From Microbacterium sp. 3J1 (GTDB lineage Bacteria; Actinomycetota; Actinomycetes; Actinomycetales; Microbacteriaceae), in the NCBI RefSeq assembly GCF_001049495.1, contig NZ_CDWI01000009.1:1-64000 (forward strand): a DNA stretch of 64,000 bases, given 5' to 3'. Under the pieces are notes generated by a model. That model worked only from the letters and a program-made list of their open reading frames with translations, had not been told where the DNA came from and made no database searches. A program made the position numbers and the translations under genes. How positions within the stretch are numbered: the stretch's first letter is position 1; each line of letters begins with the position of its first letter. Positions 26,761-35,293 of the stretch are shown here, piece after piece.

Positions 26761-27237
26761 ATGAACACCACTGCCACCAAGGCCACGGCCACGATCGCTC
26801 TACTCGCCCTCCTCGGACTCGGGACTGCCTCCTGCTCTGCTCCTGGCGCGAGCACAGACACGAAGACCGAGTCGCAGTCGGCGGCGCCCGAAGAGGTCGA
26901 AGAAGCGCCCGAGCCCGTCGACCTGACGGGCGAGTGGAAGCAGACGAACTCCAACACCCCCGACAGCTTCCAGAGCGCGACGATCACTGCTGACACGATC
27001 GAGGTGTCGTGGAACGCGACGGACAGCAAGTCGCTGTACTGGGCCGGAACCGTGACGGTTCCGGAGGACGGGTCGACGACGTTCACTTTCGATTCCGCGA
27101 ACGACACCACGAAGACTGACTCGGCCATGCTCGCATCGAGCGACCCGACGAAGACCTTCACCTACGCGGATGGCGAGCTCTCGTACGAGGTGACCGCCCT
27201 CGGAACGACCATGACGGTTCGGCTCGAGAAGCAGTAA
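26761..27237 (+). CDS. Putative lipoprotein
   Basis: A 158-residue secreted lipoprotein of unknown function. Residues 1-24 form a signal peptide with a short basic region, a hydrophobic core TIALLALLGLGT and a lipobox-like TASC, so Cys would be lipidated and anchored. An acidic Glu/Pro linker follows, then a beta-rich domain opening with LTGEWKQTNSN and continuing through SATITADTIEVSW, resembling lipocalin-like or secreted stress proteins. ATG at 26761 follows GAAAGA. A stable hairpin lies 18 bases after the stop. Upstream 26503-26760 holds no gene I can see. Confidence 0.85.
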   Translation: MNTTATKATATIALLALLGLGTASCSAPGASTDTKTESQSAAPEEVEEAPEPVDLTGEWKQTNSNTPDSFQSATITADTIEVSWNATDSKSLYWAGTVTVPEDGSTTFTFDSANDTTKTDSAMLASSDPTKTFTYADGELSYEVTALGTTMTVRLEKQ

Positions 27238-27254
27238 CCCCCCGGAACTGTGGC

Positions 27255-27281
27255 GCCCCTGTCGGTCGAACCGGCAGGGGC
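27255..27281 (+). terminator. Hairpin terminator after lipoprotein gene
   Basis: GCCCCTGTCGGT (27255-27266) and ACCGGCAGGGGC (27270-27281) form a 12-bp stem with one G-T pair and a 3-base loop. It follows the lipoprotein stop by 18 bases; only GTTG follows, so it is not a classical T-tract terminator but probably ends the transcript. Confidence 0.75.
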
Positions 27282-27394
27282 GTTGCCCTGCCCGCCTCTT
27301 CTCGGATGCTGTGCGTCGCTGGCGCCGCGGGAAGGGCGGCAGTAGCCTGACTGCGTCTGGCGACGCACCGCCCGCATCGAAGGAGATCGGCGAG

Positions 27395-27961
27395 ATGAGA
27401 CCACTGCGCTACGCGATCAACGTCACGCTCGACGGTTGCGTGCACCATGAGGCGGGCGTCGCTCCGGACGAGGAGCTGATGGGCTTCTGGACGGCTGAGA
27501 TGCAGCGAGCGGATGCGGTCATCTACGGCCGAACGACCTACGAGATGATGGAGGGCGCCTGGCGGCTTCCGGCATCCGGTGTGTGGCCCGACTGGATGGA
27601 TGCGTGGGAGGTCCCGTTCGCCGAGGCCATCGACCGTGTGCCGAAGCACGTCGTGTCGAGCATGCTGAGTGCGGTCGACTGGAACGCTGAACTCATCAGC
27701 GGCGACGTCGGCGAAGTGGTGAGGGCGTTGAAGGAGCAGCCGGGCGAGGGGCTGTCGGTCGGTGGGGTGACTCTTCCCTTGGCGCTGGCCGAGCTCGGGC
27801 TCATCGACGAGTTCACCTTCGTCGTGCACCCGGTCATCGCCGGGCACGGCCCGAGACTGCTCGACGGCCTGAGCGAGCGCATTCGGCTCGAACTCGTCGA
27901 CCGCCGCGAGTTCCGATCCGGAGCGGTCGCCCACGTGTACCGTCCCGCTCCCGCCAGCTGA
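27395..27961 (+). CDS. Dihydrofolate reductase family protein (RibD C-terminal type)
   Basis: A 188-residue protein of the RibD_C/DHFR-like fold: an N-terminal NVTLDGCVHHEAG segment, VIYGRTTYEMMEG near residue 47, VGGVTLPLALAELGLIDEF near 125 (a glycine-rich NADPH-binding turn) and VVHPVIAGHGPRLLDGL. The fold binds NADPH; these stand-alone proteins are of uncertain reaction and are often annotated as reductases. ATG at 27395 follows GAAGGAG. It stands alone between the lipoprotein terminator and a dispersed repeat. Confidence 0.9.
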   Translation: MRPLRYAINVTLDGCVHHEAGVAPDEELMGFWTAEMQRADAVIYGRTTYEMMEGAWRLPASGVWPDWMDAWEVPFAEAIDRVPKHVVSSMLSAVDWNAELISGDVGEVVRALKEQPGEGLSVGGVTLPLALAELGLIDEFTFVVHPVIAGHGPRLLDGLSERIRLELVDRREFRSGAVAHVYRPAPAS

Positions 27962-27974
27962 GCGAGGCGCACCC

Positions 27975-28017
27975 CGGTCGCCGAGCGAGGCCCGCGAAGC
28001 GACCGAGACGAAACGGG
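27975..28017. repeat. Dispersed GGTCGxxGAGCGAGG...GAGACGAAACG element
   Basis: One copy of a ~45-bp intergenic element (GGTCGCCGAGCGAGG at one end, GAGACGAAACGG at the other) right after the DHFR-like gene. Other copies follow genes at 47611, 49228 and 52471; a partial copy lies at 29053. Confidence 0.75.
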
Positions 28018-28076
28018 CTGAGCTTCCAGGAGCGGCGCACCCGTCGGCGATGCTCCCGGTATGCCAGGCTCTCCCC

Positions 28077-29036
28077 GTGACCGTCTCCACCCCGATCGCC
28101 CCCACGACTCCACCCGCGCGCCTTCTTCCGTTCCTCGTCGGAGTCGGCGGCGGACTCCTCGGCATCCTGCCCTGGCTCGTCGGGGGTGCCCGCCTTCCGC
28201 TGCAGAACCTGTGGACCGTCGCGACCATGCCCGACGCGATGCCGATCGTGCTGCTGCCCGTCAATCAGTACTTCGCGATTCTGCTGTTCTCGCTCGTGCT
28301 GCTCGGCGGGGTGTTCGCGGGCATAGCCATCCGCATCTTGTCGCAACGGCGAACGGTCGCCGTCTGGGCGGCAGGCCTGGGAGTTCTCGCGGTGCACGTC
28401 ATCGCGACTCTGCAGAGCTTCGTCGTCGTCGCCGGCGGACTCTCCCTCTCCTACGACGTCAGGGCGCTGGTCTACCTCGGCGGGATGCTGGGTGGGGCCG
28501 TCGCCGCCGCGCTCCTCGCCCAGCTCGGCTTCTGGATGACCTCGCGCCCATCCGCTGCCATCGCCGCTCTGGGGATCGCGCTCGCCGCAGTGCCGTTCGG
28601 ACAGTGGGTCGCGCGGTGGTTCCTCGCGTTCACGGGCGACGCGTTCCCGCCGGTGTTCCTGCCTTCGTTGACCACCTGGATCCCGGCGATCGTCGTCGGA
28701 GTCGCGCTCGCGTGGTGCGGCATTCGTCCGGCGTGGCGCATCGCCGTGTGGATCGTCTCGCTCCTCACGCTCGCGCTGCTTCCGTCGCTGTTCGGCGCCA
28801 TCCAGTACGGCCTCGGCTCGCGGATCCTCGGCGGCAATCTCGTCGAGATGACCGCCGCATCGGTGCAGATCTTCCCGATGCTCCTCGCAGAAGACGGCTT
28901 CCTGCCGGTCCTCGTCGCGCTGGTCATCGGCATCGTCGGAACGGTCGTGCGGATGCTCGTGCCGACGCGACAAGAAACGGATGCCGGGCAGCAGCCGGCG
29001 GCGGCGGAGGAGTCGCCGTACGTCTCCGGTCGTTGA
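28077..29036 (+). CDS. Polytopic membrane protein of unknown function
   Basis: A 319-residue protein with about eight hydrophobic helices, e.g. LLPFLVGVGGGLLGILPWLV, YFAILLFSLVLLGGVFAGIA, LVYLGGMLGGAVAAALLAQL, and a hydrophilic C-terminal tail. No transporter signature or catalytic motif was recognised. The start is uncertain: GTG at 28077 fits a leaderless arrangement behind a TATGCC -10-like element; ATG at 28050 adds nine residues; neither has a good Shine-Dalgarno. A TetR gene lies 71 bases downstream in the same direction and may be its regulator. Confidence 0.75.
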   Translation: MTVSTPIAPTTPPARLLPFLVGVGGGLLGILPWLVGGARLPLQNLWTVATMPDAMPIVLLPVNQYFAILLFSLVLLGGVFAGIAIRILSQRRTVAVWAAGLGVLAVHVIATLQSFVVVAGGLSLSYDVRALVYLGGMLGGAVAAALLAQLGFWMTSRPSAAIAALGIALAAVPFGQWVARWFLAFTGDAFPPVFLPSLTTWIPAIVVGVALAWCGIRPAWRIAVWIVSLLTLALLPSLFGAIQYGLGSRILGGNLVEMTAASVQIFPMLLAEDGFLPVLVALVIGIVGTVVRMLVPTRQETDAGQQPAAAEESPYVSGR

Positions 29037-29052
29037 GCGGGCCGCACCTGCC

Positions 29053-29095
29053 CGGTCGTTGAGCGAGGACGGCGAAGTCGCCCCGCAACCCTCGA
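29053..29095. repeat. Partial copy of the dispersed GGTCGTTGAGCGAGG element
   Basis: GGTCGTTGAGCGAGGACGGCGAAGTCGCC, preceded by another GGTCGTTGAGCG fragment at the membrane-protein stop (from 29030). It lacks the GAGACGAAACG end found in the full copies. Confidence 0.6.
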
Positions 29096-29107
29096 TACCG
29101 TGTACCT

Positions 29108-29677
29108 ATGCCTCGTCCTCGCAGTGAAGCCGCGCGCCAGTCCGTATTGGAGGCGATGCGCGCTGCCGTCATGGCCGGCACGTACGAGTCGGTGACGATC
29201 GAGGGCCTTGCGGAGTCGGCGGGAGTGTCCAAGCAGACGATCTACCGCTGGTGGCCGTCGAAGGCGGCGATCCTCGGTGAGGCGCTGCTCGAGGGAGACC
29301 TTCCGGGAGCGGACGTGTCCGTGCCGATGAGCGATGACATCCGCGCGGATCTGCACGCCTGGTTCACGGCGATGTCGACGGGACTGGCGCGGCCCGAGGG
29401 AGTTGCGCTCGCCCGCGCGCTCATCGCGGTGACGGCGACTGATCACGAGCTCGGACGGGCGCTCAACGAACGGCTGGCCCAGCCGATCCGCTCCTGGGTC
29501 GCCGAACGGATCGCCCGCGGACAGGTCGACGAGCAGGTGCGACCGGACGTGGATGCTGGCGCGATCGCCGACCAGCTCATTGCCATGGCGTCGTATGCCG
29601 CGCTCATCGGACAGCCCTTGAGCGCGGAGCGGGTCGAGGAGACGGTGACGCGGCTGCTGCGAGGCATCGCGCGCTAG
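29108..29677 (+). CDS. TetR family transcriptional regulator
   Basis: A 189-residue TetR repressor with helix-turn-helix at residues 9-55 (EGLAESAGVSKQTIYRWWPSK) and a helical ligand domain. It resembles the regulator at 3061-3630 over the same TIYRWWPS recognition region. A -10 (TACCGT, 29096-29101) lies six bases upstream of ATG at 29108 with no room for a leader, so the mRNA is probably leaderless. Its target may be the upstream membrane protein; no clear palindrome was found. Confidence 0.9.
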   Translation: MPRPRSEAARQSVLEAMRAAVMAGTYESVTIEGLAESAGVSKQTIYRWWPSKAAILGEALLEGDLPGADVSVPMSDDIRADLHAWFTAMSTGLARPEGVALARALIAVTATDHELGRALNERLAQPIRSWVAERIARGQVDEQVRPDVDAGAIADQLIAMASYAALIGQPLSAERVEETVTRLLRGIAR

Positions 29678-29872
29678 CTAGACCGACGGGTCACGGCGTG
29701 CAGCGAGCGAGCATCGCATCGCGATGATCGACGCCTGAGAGCATCCGGACAGCGGGAGGATGCTGACGCCGAGCGTCGCGAGCACGGGAGCTTCTTCATG
29801 CGAGCCAGAGTACTGAGGCGAGAAGAACGAAGACTGCGCGGGCAACCTGGCCGATCCTCCACTCGGTTGCGT

Positions 29873-30217
29873 CTACGCGAAGGCCGAAGGCGGGGCTTTG
29901 GAGTCCCAGGCGGTCGCATACCGCGAGGCGACCATCGGCCACACTACCTCGATCCCGGTGTCCACCGATGTGACCCGGTTTCCGAGCGACCCTTCGAGGA
30001 CGAAGTCGTGCGAGATCGCTCGACCAGAGCTGTCTTTTCGGTCGTCAGGGTCTGCAAATCGAAGACCCACTCTGCCGTCCACTCGTGCGCACACCTCGGG
30101 CTGACCGTAGTGGCCCGCGAATACCCGGTCGTACTCGGGGAGCGGGTCAACGAGATCTCTGCGGATAAGAAAACGAAAACCCCAGTCGCGTCCGCGGGTG
30201 GCCCAGAGCAGAATCAC
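29873..30217 (-). CDS. Uncharacterised partner of the downstream-island GTPase
   Basis: A 114-residue protein not recognised with certainty. It begins ILLWATRGRDWGFRFL and contains a conserved-looking block LRFADPDDRKDSSGRAISHDFVLEG, ending in a hydrophobic strand EVVWPMVA. The GTG start overlaps the GTPase stop as GTGA (30214-30217), so the two are translationally coupled. The compact beta-rich profile and coupling suggest a dedicated partner or effector. GC is lower than in the housekeeping flanks. Positions 29678-29872 downstream contain no gene I can support. Confidence 0.65.
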   Translation of the reverse strand: MILLWATRGRDWGFRFLIRRDLVDPLPEYDRVFAGHYGQPEVCARVDGRVGLRFADPDDRKDSSGRAISHDFVLEGSLGNRVTSVDTGIEVVWPMVASRYATAWDSKAPPSAFA

Positions 30218-31383
30218 CTGTTGCTCCGCAGCAGTGTGTCCTCCGCTTCACCTCGTTCGAGATCCTGCTGGAACCCTGTAAGCATCGCCCTGAGGTACTC
30301 ATGCTTCGCGAGCGCAGCCTCTTGAAGCTTCTTCAGCTGCGAGTCAGCTACGTCGAAGAAGCTGTCGATGATCTCCGGGCTGATCAAAGCGCGGATCCCG
30401 TTCAAGACGATGCCAACCGGTCCCTTCTTCGGGATCGGCAGATTGACCAACACGTTGACCCAGGGTTTGGCTCCCTTCAACAGATTCTCGGCCACTTTCT
30501 GGGGCAACGGGTGTGCGCTGGCCTCAGCCCACCGAAGATGTCTTTCGAGCGGAAGCATGGAGGCGAGGGGCAGGAGAAGGTCAACGCCGATGCGGTCCAT
30601 TAGTTCGATCTTCTCCGGGGTGAATCGGGCCGAGGAGAGAGTGACGAAGTCCTCTCCGACTGAGAGGGCCGTATCCCCCTCAATCAACTCTTCGATCAGC
30701 TCCCGGAATTGCTCAAGCTCGTCGCTCGCCTTCAAGGTCACGAGGTCTCGCAGGTCATGCGCGCTCATGTCGGGAAGCAGGTCGGCCTTCGAAAGCGCTA
30801 TGACCCAGATCCGAGGGAACTGAACGAGCGGCTGGCCGTTCGTGAGGATGTCGTCCTTGAGCAGTCGGATGCCGTTGCGGAAGTTCTTGAAGAGGGACTT
30901 CAAGTACCGCTGCTCGTCGCCCGCGTTGTCGACCAGCTTCTTCGCATCGACAAGAAGAAGAGCGACGTCTGAACTCATCAGGGAGCGGAAGGTGTCGATT
31001 CGTCGCTGCGATTCCTCGGGTCCGCTCACGTCCGATTCGAACCACTCCCCCGGGTAGTCATGCCATACCAGCTTCAGGGAGTTGAGACCTGTCTTCGCGA
31101 GCGACTTGTCCGGTCCGTTCGACCTCGGCTTGATGTCGAACGCATAGGAGTGTCCCGCGAATCTGTCGCCTACTGGAGGTCGACCCTCGTCCCGCATCCC
31201 GAGGTAATTCCTGTACATACGGGTGTGCTGACCCAGGTTCTCCGCGACCACGGCGTAGGGGCTCGTCTTCTCGAACTCTCGCTCCTGAGTCGGGCCGTAG
31301 AACGACGAGAGAAGCACGGTCTTACCGCTGCCTGCTTCGCCGAATACGGCGATGTTCTGCTCCAGTGCCGTACTGACTTTCAT
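30214..31383 (-). CDS. TRAFAC-type GTPase of a probable conflict system
   Basis: A 389-residue P-loop NTPase. Walker A is GEAGSGKT at residues 15-22, a switch II/Walker B region is WHDYPGEW near residue 100, and ALSKADLLP near 190 resembles the (N/T)KxD guanine-specificity motif, pointing to a GTPase of the double-GTPase/conflict-system type rather than an ATPase. The C-terminal 120 residues are helical (PKKGPVGIVLNGIRALI). ATG at 31383 follows GAGGGGA. It is coupled to a 114-residue partner. Signal or defence function is inferred from the island. Confidence 0.78.
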   Translation of the reverse strand: MKVSTALEQNIAVFGEAGSGKTVLLSSFYGPTQEREFEKTSPYAVVAENLGQHTRMYRNYLGMRDEGRPPVGDRFAGHSYAFDIKPRSNGPDKSLAKTGLNSLKLVWHDYPGEWFESDVSGPEESQRRIDTFRSLMSSDVALLLVDAKKLVDNAGDEQRYLKSLFKNFRNGIRLLKDDILTNGQPLVQFPRIWVIALSKADLLPDMSAHDLRDLVTLKASDELEQFRELIEELIEGDTALSVGEDFVTLSSARFTPEKIELMDRIGVDLLLPLASMLPLERHLRWAEASAHPLPQKVAENLLKGAKPWVNVLVNLPIPKKGPVGIVLNGIRALISPEIIDSFFDVADSQLKKLQEAALAKHEYLRAMLTGFQQDLERGEAEDTLLRSNR

Positions 31384-31441
31384 GGCGTCCCCTCGTCGTC
31401 CCCATTGCGCTCCCGCGTTGAGCGGGCGTGTCATTGCGACG

Positions 31442-32443
31442 TTACTGCACCGACCATCCCCCATCGGATGCCAGCACGGCACCGTTGATGTTCACTGCGT
31501 CGTCCGACAGCAGGAACGTGATCGATGCGGCGAGGTGCTCGGCGGTCGCGACCGTCGGGATCGCCTGCTGGAACGGGGCCAAGCGACCGGAGCCGTACTC
31601 CGACATGTGCGGGGGCATCGGGATGCCGGTGGCGACGCCTCCAGGTGCGACTGAGTTCACGCGGATGCCCTTCGGCCCGTACATGAACGCCGCGGACTTC
31701 GTGACCCCGATGATGCCGTGCTTGCTGGCCGTATAGGCGTTGCCCGACGCGTTGCCGCGCAGGCCCGCTTCGCTCGAGACGTTCAGGATCGAGCCGCGGC
31801 CGGCCTTCTCCATGATCGGCAGCACTGCGCGCATGAGCTTGAACGGAGCGGTGAGGTTGATGGCGATGACGCGGTCCCAGACGGCGTCCGTCGTCTCGCC
31901 CGCGGGGGAGAAGTCGTCGTTGATGCCGGCGACGTTCGCGAGGGCGTCGATGCGATCGCCCGCGGCGGCGATGACGGCGTCGATCGCGTCCTGCTTGGTG
32001 AGGTCGCCGGCGACGGTGGTGATGTCGGCATCCGGCAGCTCGGCCTTCAGAGCGTCGAGCTTGTCGGCGGCGATGTCGGAGGCGATGATGCGTCCGCCTT
32101 CGCGGGCGATGCGGGATGCGGTGGCCTTGCCGATTCCGGATGCTGCGCCCGTGACGATCACGGTCTTGCCGGCGAAACGTCCGGTGGTGGGCTTCTCAGT
32201 CCAGCCCTCGGACTCGTCGGCCTCGGGGATCTCCCCGCCGTTGGCTGCGCGCACGAGGTCGTCGACGACCGACTGCGGCAGCTGACCCTGGCTCATCGCG
32301 ACGAGCTGCTGCAGCGGCAGCCCGAGCACCGGGGTGAGGAGCTCGGGGTCGGCGCCCGTCTGCTCGAAGAGTGCGCGGATGAGCGGCCCGCCGGTCGGGT
32401 CGTCCATCCACTCGCCGATGGTGGAGTATGCGGTGAGGGCCAT
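31442..32443 (-). CDS. SDR family oxidoreductase with N-terminal extension
   Basis: A 333-residue short-chain dehydrogenase. A ~90-residue N-terminal extension precedes the Rossmann domain; TGAASGIGKAT (near residue 98) binds NAD(P), NVAGIND corresponds to NNAG, and the catalytic set is Ser in LNVSSEAG with YTASK (YxxxK). VNSVAPGGVATGI is the usual C-terminal feature. It resembles coniferyl-alcohol or hydroxysteroid dehydrogenases; the substrate is unknown. ATG at 32443 follows AAGGAG. It has the high-GC style of the core genome, unlike its island neighbours. Confidence 0.92.
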   Translation of the reverse strand: MALTAYSTIGEWMDDPTGGPLIRALFEQTGADPELLTPVLGLPLQQLVAMSQGQLPQSVVDDLVRAANGGEIPEADESEGWTEKPTTGRFAGKTVIVTGAASGIGKATASRIAREGGRIIASDIAADKLDALKAELPDADITTVAGDLTKQDAIDAVIAAAGDRIDALANVAGINDDFSPAGETTDAVWDRVIAINLTAPFKLMRAVLPIMEKAGRGSILNVSSEAGLRGNASGNAYTASKHGIIGVTKSAAFMYGPKGIRVNSVAPGGVATGIPMPPHMSEYGSGRLAPFQQAIPTVATAEHLAASITFLLSDDAVNINGAVLASDGGWSVQ

Positions 32444-32587
32444 GGTGGAGCTCCTTGAGGCTTGGGTTTCGCAACGGTGCGTCTACTTATGGGTAGTCTA
32501 CGTCTTGATGGCCTACGCATACATCACGCGCGTGGGCATCGACCCCGCTAGTCTCAGCAGAAGCTGCATGCGACCGAAGGGGAAATT

Positions 32588-34105
32588 ATGCCGAGAGCCG
32601 TCCGATTCGAGGTGTCCAGCATGCCGACGCGACGGCCAGTCCAGGTGGAGGACGTCTTGGAGCTGACCTTGATCAGACAGACCTGGGACGACTACGGATT
32701 CCGGACTAGCTTCGAGCTGTGGTCGGTCAATCCCGACCCGCCAGTTTTCCTCGGTACGGTCAAAATCGGACGCGAAGGAATGGATGGTTCTTTCGGCGGA
32801 CCTATTGCTCGGACTCCGCTCGAGGACTCTTTTCCTGACCTGGACGAGCGATACATGTCCCTCGGGCAAGACGCTAGCTACTACGAACGCATTTTCGAAC
32901 AGCTCGGCGCAGAAGATGGCCGAGCAGTGCTTAGTGCGCTGCAGGACCTCACGCTTGACCTCGACCGCCTACAGAGGTCGGGGTTCGAGTTCGAGCGCGT
33001 GTTACGAAAGTCAATCATGCGGGTGGTTAAGTGGACGACTGTGCAAGACCAGTACCGCCGGATTGTCCTCGGTGGCATGCCTCGGGAGGCCTTCACGCTT
33101 ACCTACTCGCACGAGCCCGACCGCGGAGCCGAATCCCCGACGACGACCTTTGATGTCAGTCCTGGGGACACGGTGCCGGGAACGCTGCAAGTCGTGATCG
33201 GATCGAATGGCGCGGGCAAGACGCGCATGCTCAAGAACATATCGCGGGCGCTCGATCCGGCTACCGAGACCAACCCGTCGCATGTTCATGTTTCCGACGG
33301 GAAGCGCCTCAGCGGCCTCGTCACGGTTTCATTTAGCGCATTCGATATTTTTCCCCCGCGAGACGAGCCCGCTGACGAATTTAGTCCTTTCCAGATCAAG
33401 CATCTCGGCCTGTCCGTACTCTCGCGCGAAGAGGGAGGGTCCAGTCGTGAGAGGGATGGCGCGGCGCAGGTTGCGGCCTTCCATGACCTCGTTGGAGCTT
33501 GTGAGTCGGCGGGGAGATCGGACCGGCTTCTCAAAGCGGTCAGTACCTTGTGTGAGGCAGACCTGATCCTTGGGGAGTACGACTTAAACAGCGTTGCCAG
33601 CTTGATGACCCTAGGTTTCGAAGAGCTCAGCTCTGGACACAAGATTGTTCTCCTGACTGCTGCGGGATTGGTCAAGAACTGCGACGAAGCCACCCTGATT
33701 CTGCTAGACGAGCCGGAGTCTCATCTACATCCTCCTTTGCTTTCTGCCTTCATGCGCGCCGTCGGTGACCTGGTGGCGGAAACGAACAGCCTCGCGATCG
33801 TGGCTACTCATTCTCCGGTGGTCCTTCAACAGGTGCCGCGACGTCATGCTCGGAAGATCTGGCGCCGTGGTATTAGGACCCAATTCCTCCCCATGAGTAT
33901 TGAAACGTTCGGCGAAAACCTAGGCACGTTGTCGCGCGAAGTTTTCGGGGTCGAATTAGAGCGTTCCGGCCACTATGCACTCCTTTTGCGCGCAGTCGAT
34001 CAAGGTAACTACGACGAGGCGGTCGGCGCACTTGGCGGAAGCATCGGCGAAGAAGCGAAGATGATCTTGCGCGCCCTGCTCGCCGAGAGAGCTGAAGTCT
34101 TTTGA
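32588..34105 (+). CDS. AAA/ABC-type ATPase of an ATPase-HNH (Septu-like) defence pair
   Basis: A 505-residue ATPase. The first ~195 residues are a family-specific region with DDYGFRTSFELW and RYMSLGQDASYYERIFEQLG. The ATPase domain has Walker A GSNGAGKT (near 207), an ABC-like signature LSSGHK (near 352), Walker B LILLDEPESHLHPP and the H-loop ATHSPVV, as in PtuA/SMC-like defence ATPases. GAAGGGGAA precedes ATG at 32588. Its stop overlaps the HNH gene (TGATG). Together these fit Septu-type immunity, in which the ATPase assembles with an HNH nuclease; the subtype is uncertain. Confidence 0.85.
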   Translation: MPRAVRFEVSSMPTRRPVQVEDVLELTLIRQTWDDYGFRTSFELWSVNPDPPVFLGTVKIGREGMDGSFGGPIARTPLEDSFPDLDERYMSLGQDASYYERIFEQLGAEDGRAVLSALQDLTLDLDRLQRSGFEFERVLRKSIMRVVKWTTVQDQYRRIVLGGMPREAFTLTYSHEPDRGAESPTTTFDVSPGDTVPGTLQVVIGSNGAGKTRMLKNISRALDPATETNPSHVHVSDGKRLSGLVTVSFSAFDIFPPRDEPADEFSPFQIKHLGLSVLSREEGGSSRERDGAAQVAAFHDLVGACESAGRSDRLLKAVSTLCEADLILGEYDLNSVASLMTLGFEELSSGHKIVLLTAAGLVKNCDEATLILLDEPESHLHPPLLSAFMRAVGDLVAETNSLAIVATHSPVVLQQVPRRHARKIWRRGIRTQFLPMSIETFGENLGTLSREVFGVELERSGHYALLLRAVDQGNYDEAVGALGGSIGEEAKMILRALLAERAEVF

Positions 34106-34959
34106 TGACCCTAAGCCCGCCGCGCTTGAGCGGCTTCGATCTCCGCCTAGCCTGCACGCCGGGCATTACAGACGTCGAGAGACTGCACCGCATGCGCTGG
34201 CACGAGTCTGCACTCGCCGCCGAGGAGCGCGCATTCCGAAGATCCGTCGATGCTGGGATTCTACGGTTGTTCAGGAGCGGACCGGTAGGCGAACACGGCG
34301 TTGCTGATATGAAGTGGTACTACAGGAACCGCTTGATCGGGTCGGTGCCCGGCAAGAACATCATCGCGGACATCTACGCGCTGAGCCCTGAACGGTGCCC
34401 TTTCTGCCAGGCGGGGACGCCAAGCACTCTTGAACATATGTTCCCGAAGGCGCTTTTCCCTTGGCTCGCTGTAGAACCGGGAAACCTCGCTCCTGCCTGC
34501 AAAGACTGCAATCTTGATAGGAATGAGGGTAACGGCCACTCATCGCCGAATGTCTACGCGGACACCTGGATTAGCGACCACATCTGGCTCACCGCCACCA
34601 GTGCGAATTCTGGTGACCCCGCGCACCTATTTTTCGACATCGATGCGGGTTGCGGTGTCACGCCAACTCAAGCAGAGCTGCTTCGCACTCACCTGAACGA
34701 ACGAAAGCTGCGAAACCGCTATCGCATACGCGCGAAGCAATCCTTCTCCGACCTTCTGAGCGACATCCGCGAGTCACGCCGAGTGCGACCTATGGCGGGG
34801 CGTATTCTCGAAGACGCCGTGGAAGACACGTTGACATCGCGTCTCAGCGCGCGGACAGCCGACCACGGCAAGAACTACTGGGAGGCCGCAGCCCTTCGGG
34901 TGTGGGTGGCCGACTTCCGCTCAATCGATTGGGAAGGTCTCACCCCAGCTGTTCCATGA
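34105..34959 (+). CDS. HNH endonuclease of an ATPase-HNH (Septu-like) defence pair
   Basis: A 284-residue protein with a zinc-supported HNH nuclease: CPFC (near 95), the catalytic TLEHMFPK with His, NLAPACKDCN with Asn and the second CxxC, spaced as in classical HNH domains. N- and C-terminal helical regions are probably the ATPase contact. The start ATG at 34105 overlaps the ATPase stop by one base; a TTG one codon earlier is possible. With its partner it forms a likely anti-phage system. It is AT-richer than the flanking core genes. Confidence 0.85.
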   Translation: MTLSPPRLSGFDLRLACTPGITDVERLHRMRWHESALAAEERAFRRSVDAGILRLFRSGPVGEHGVADMKWYYRNRLIGSVPGKNIIADIYALSPERCPFCQAGTPSTLEHMFPKALFPWLAVEPGNLAPACKDCNLDRNEGNGHSSPNVYADTWISDHIWLTATSANSGDPAHLFFDIDAGCGVTPTQAELLRTHLNERKLRNRYRIRAKQSFSDLLSDIRESRRVRPMAGRILEDAVEDTLTSRLSARTADHGKNYWEAAALRVWVADFRSIDWEGLTPAVP

Positions 34960-35293
34960 GTGCCGCCAGTTGTTGGCGCGCCTCGTGCAGTCGGCGGCGG
35001 TCTGGCCATCGCTTCCGGACCTGGCCACATAGACGACCTTCCGGATAAGGCAAGCCCTAGGGCTGTCAGCTCAATCCGGAGGATCGAGGCGGCCAGCCAA
35101 GGGTATCGCGCCTCATGCGAACCTCCGTCGGCTCCGCCTCGCGTTCTCCATTGATTCTCGCAATGCGAGCGCTCGTGCCTCGATTACCCGCGGCATCGCT
35201 AGAACGGGCACGATCTGTACACTGCCGCCAGGACTGATAGATGTCGGGACCCGACGCCTTCGGGGGAGAGAAGCGCCATCGGCAAGCGAGGTC
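34960..35293. other. Intergenic region between convergent island genes
   Basis: About 330 bases separate the HNH gene from the convergent XamI-like gene. Only short open frames with poor codon patterns are present. No terminator hairpin with a T-tract, tRNA or repeat was recognised. It may hold debris of a lost gene. Confidence 0.5.
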
